The notes below the pieces were generated by a model that worked only from the letters and a program-made list of their open reading frames with translations, was not told the DNA's origin and did not search any database. Positions 63,511 through 63,715 of a DNA stretch of 63,715 nt are shown here, one piece after another. The translations under genes were made by a program, and so were the position numbers. Within the stretch, counting starts at the first letter, position 1. Each line of letters begins with the position of its first letter. Source of the stretch: Candidatus Thiomargarita nelsonii (GTDB lineage: Bacteria; Pseudomonadota; Gammaproteobacteria; Beggiatoales; Beggiatoaceae); NCBI GenBank assembly GCA_000785145.2, contig JSZA02000029.1:1-63715 (forward strand), in the 5' to 3' direction.

Positions 63511-63699
63511 ATGATTAACGATGCCTTGCGTGACTACATCCAACATTACAAAGAACCGGTGGAAAATACCCTACGTCGCGTCATCCGTCAAGAGCTTCAA
63601 GTAGTTGGATTATTTGTCCGCATCGCAATTGGCATCACGACGTTTAATAGACTTGTCCCTAACAAGAAATGCCATTTTTTCAAAAAATGGCATTTCTAA
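63511..63699 (+). CDS. Hypothetical protein, 3' end replaced by a repeat
   Basis: MINDALRDYIQHYKEPVENT...IRQELQVVGLFVRIAIGITTFNR is protein-like and ends with a hydrophobic stretch. From about 63653 the frame translates the 63-bp palindromic element, giving KKCHFFKKWHF-stop. The gene is thus probably truncated. No family is recognised. Confidence 0.4.
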   Translation: MINDALRDYIQHYKEPVENTLRRVIRQELQVVGLFVRIAIGITTFNRLVPNKKCHFFKKWHF

Positions 63700-63715
63700 A
63701 AGTTTAAAAAGGCGT
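63653..63715. repeat. 63-bp palindromic element (inverted copy of 50646-50708)
   Basis: Begins TTGTCCCTAACAAG and ends AAAAAGGCGT at the last base of the window, so its right end may lie outside. Confidence 0.9.

Noticed and set aside
1..63715. tRNA or rRNA genes
   Set aside because: No cloverleaf with a T-loop GTTCGA/GTTCAA core and matching acceptor stem, and no rRNA-like stretch, was noticed on reading. A covariance-model scan was not possible.

Overview
The window looks like a chromosome segment of a gammaproteobacterium, most probably a large sulfur bacterium of the Beggiatoa/Thioploca/Thiomargarita type. This is inferred from several things: an AT-leaning base composition, gammaproteobacterial housekeeping genes (Rnf, cytochrome bc1, SspB, MlaFE, purD, aroQ-accBC, tsaB, der), a caspase-FGE protein, and a very high load of short palindromic, MITE-like repeats in almost every intergenic gap. 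No 16S rRNA or tRNA gene was seen, so the taxonomy is an inference.

Layout. 1-5100: repeats and a large DUF4011-type helicase-nuclease. 5690-7387: a secreted LRR/Calx-beta protein. 7637-14378: a split hemD...hemC locus. Between the two heme genes lie phage-like regulatory genes, a damaged partial second hemD, a 5'-truncated caspase-FGE gene that ends in a likely diversity-generating-retroelement variable region, and a Panacea-type toxin-antitoxin pair. 14518-16235: rnfG and rnfD only. 16286-17311: a lipoprotein aminopeptidase. 18312-22794: a two-gene membrane GTPase module of unknown role. 23180-27080: MdaB-like reductase, a two-TM protein with a duplicated 5' end, and a ParA-like/roadblock-like pair. 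27429-31865: a giant hybrid sensor kinase. 32405-35287: a divergent CoaBC-like flavoprotein, a damaged RelE-type toxin-antitoxin pair and a frameshifted hydrolase.

35367-44159 is one long co-directional run: ABC ATPase, ABC permease, GldG-like protein, DUF4340 protein, MlaF, MlaE. The permease is interrupted seven bases before the end of its reading frame's conserved tail by a complete group II intron (37078-40195). Its boundaries can be fixed from GTGCG...AC ends, from IBS/EBS pairing, and from exact restoration of the reading frame. 44236-46651 holds three paralogous small proteins around a secreted double-PilJ-domain protein. 46816-50519 is purD and an aroQ-accB-accC operon. 50985-55369 holds a second, truncated LRR protein, DUF3301, sspB and petABC. 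55581-61003 is a five-gene variant Hsp70 operon (TPR protein, J-like protein without HPD, GrpE, DnaK, zinc ribbon). 61375-63453 is tsaB and der.

A theme runs through the window: the repeats do not only fill gaps. They truncate genes, supply stop codons, extend C-termini and carry duplications. The best candidates for undescribed biology are the GTPase/membrane module, the ParA/roadblock-like pair, the variant Hsp70 operon, the caspase-FGE gene with its GC-rich variable-region-like tail, and a perfect 50-bp palindrome inserted in frame into the group II intron reverse transcriptase.
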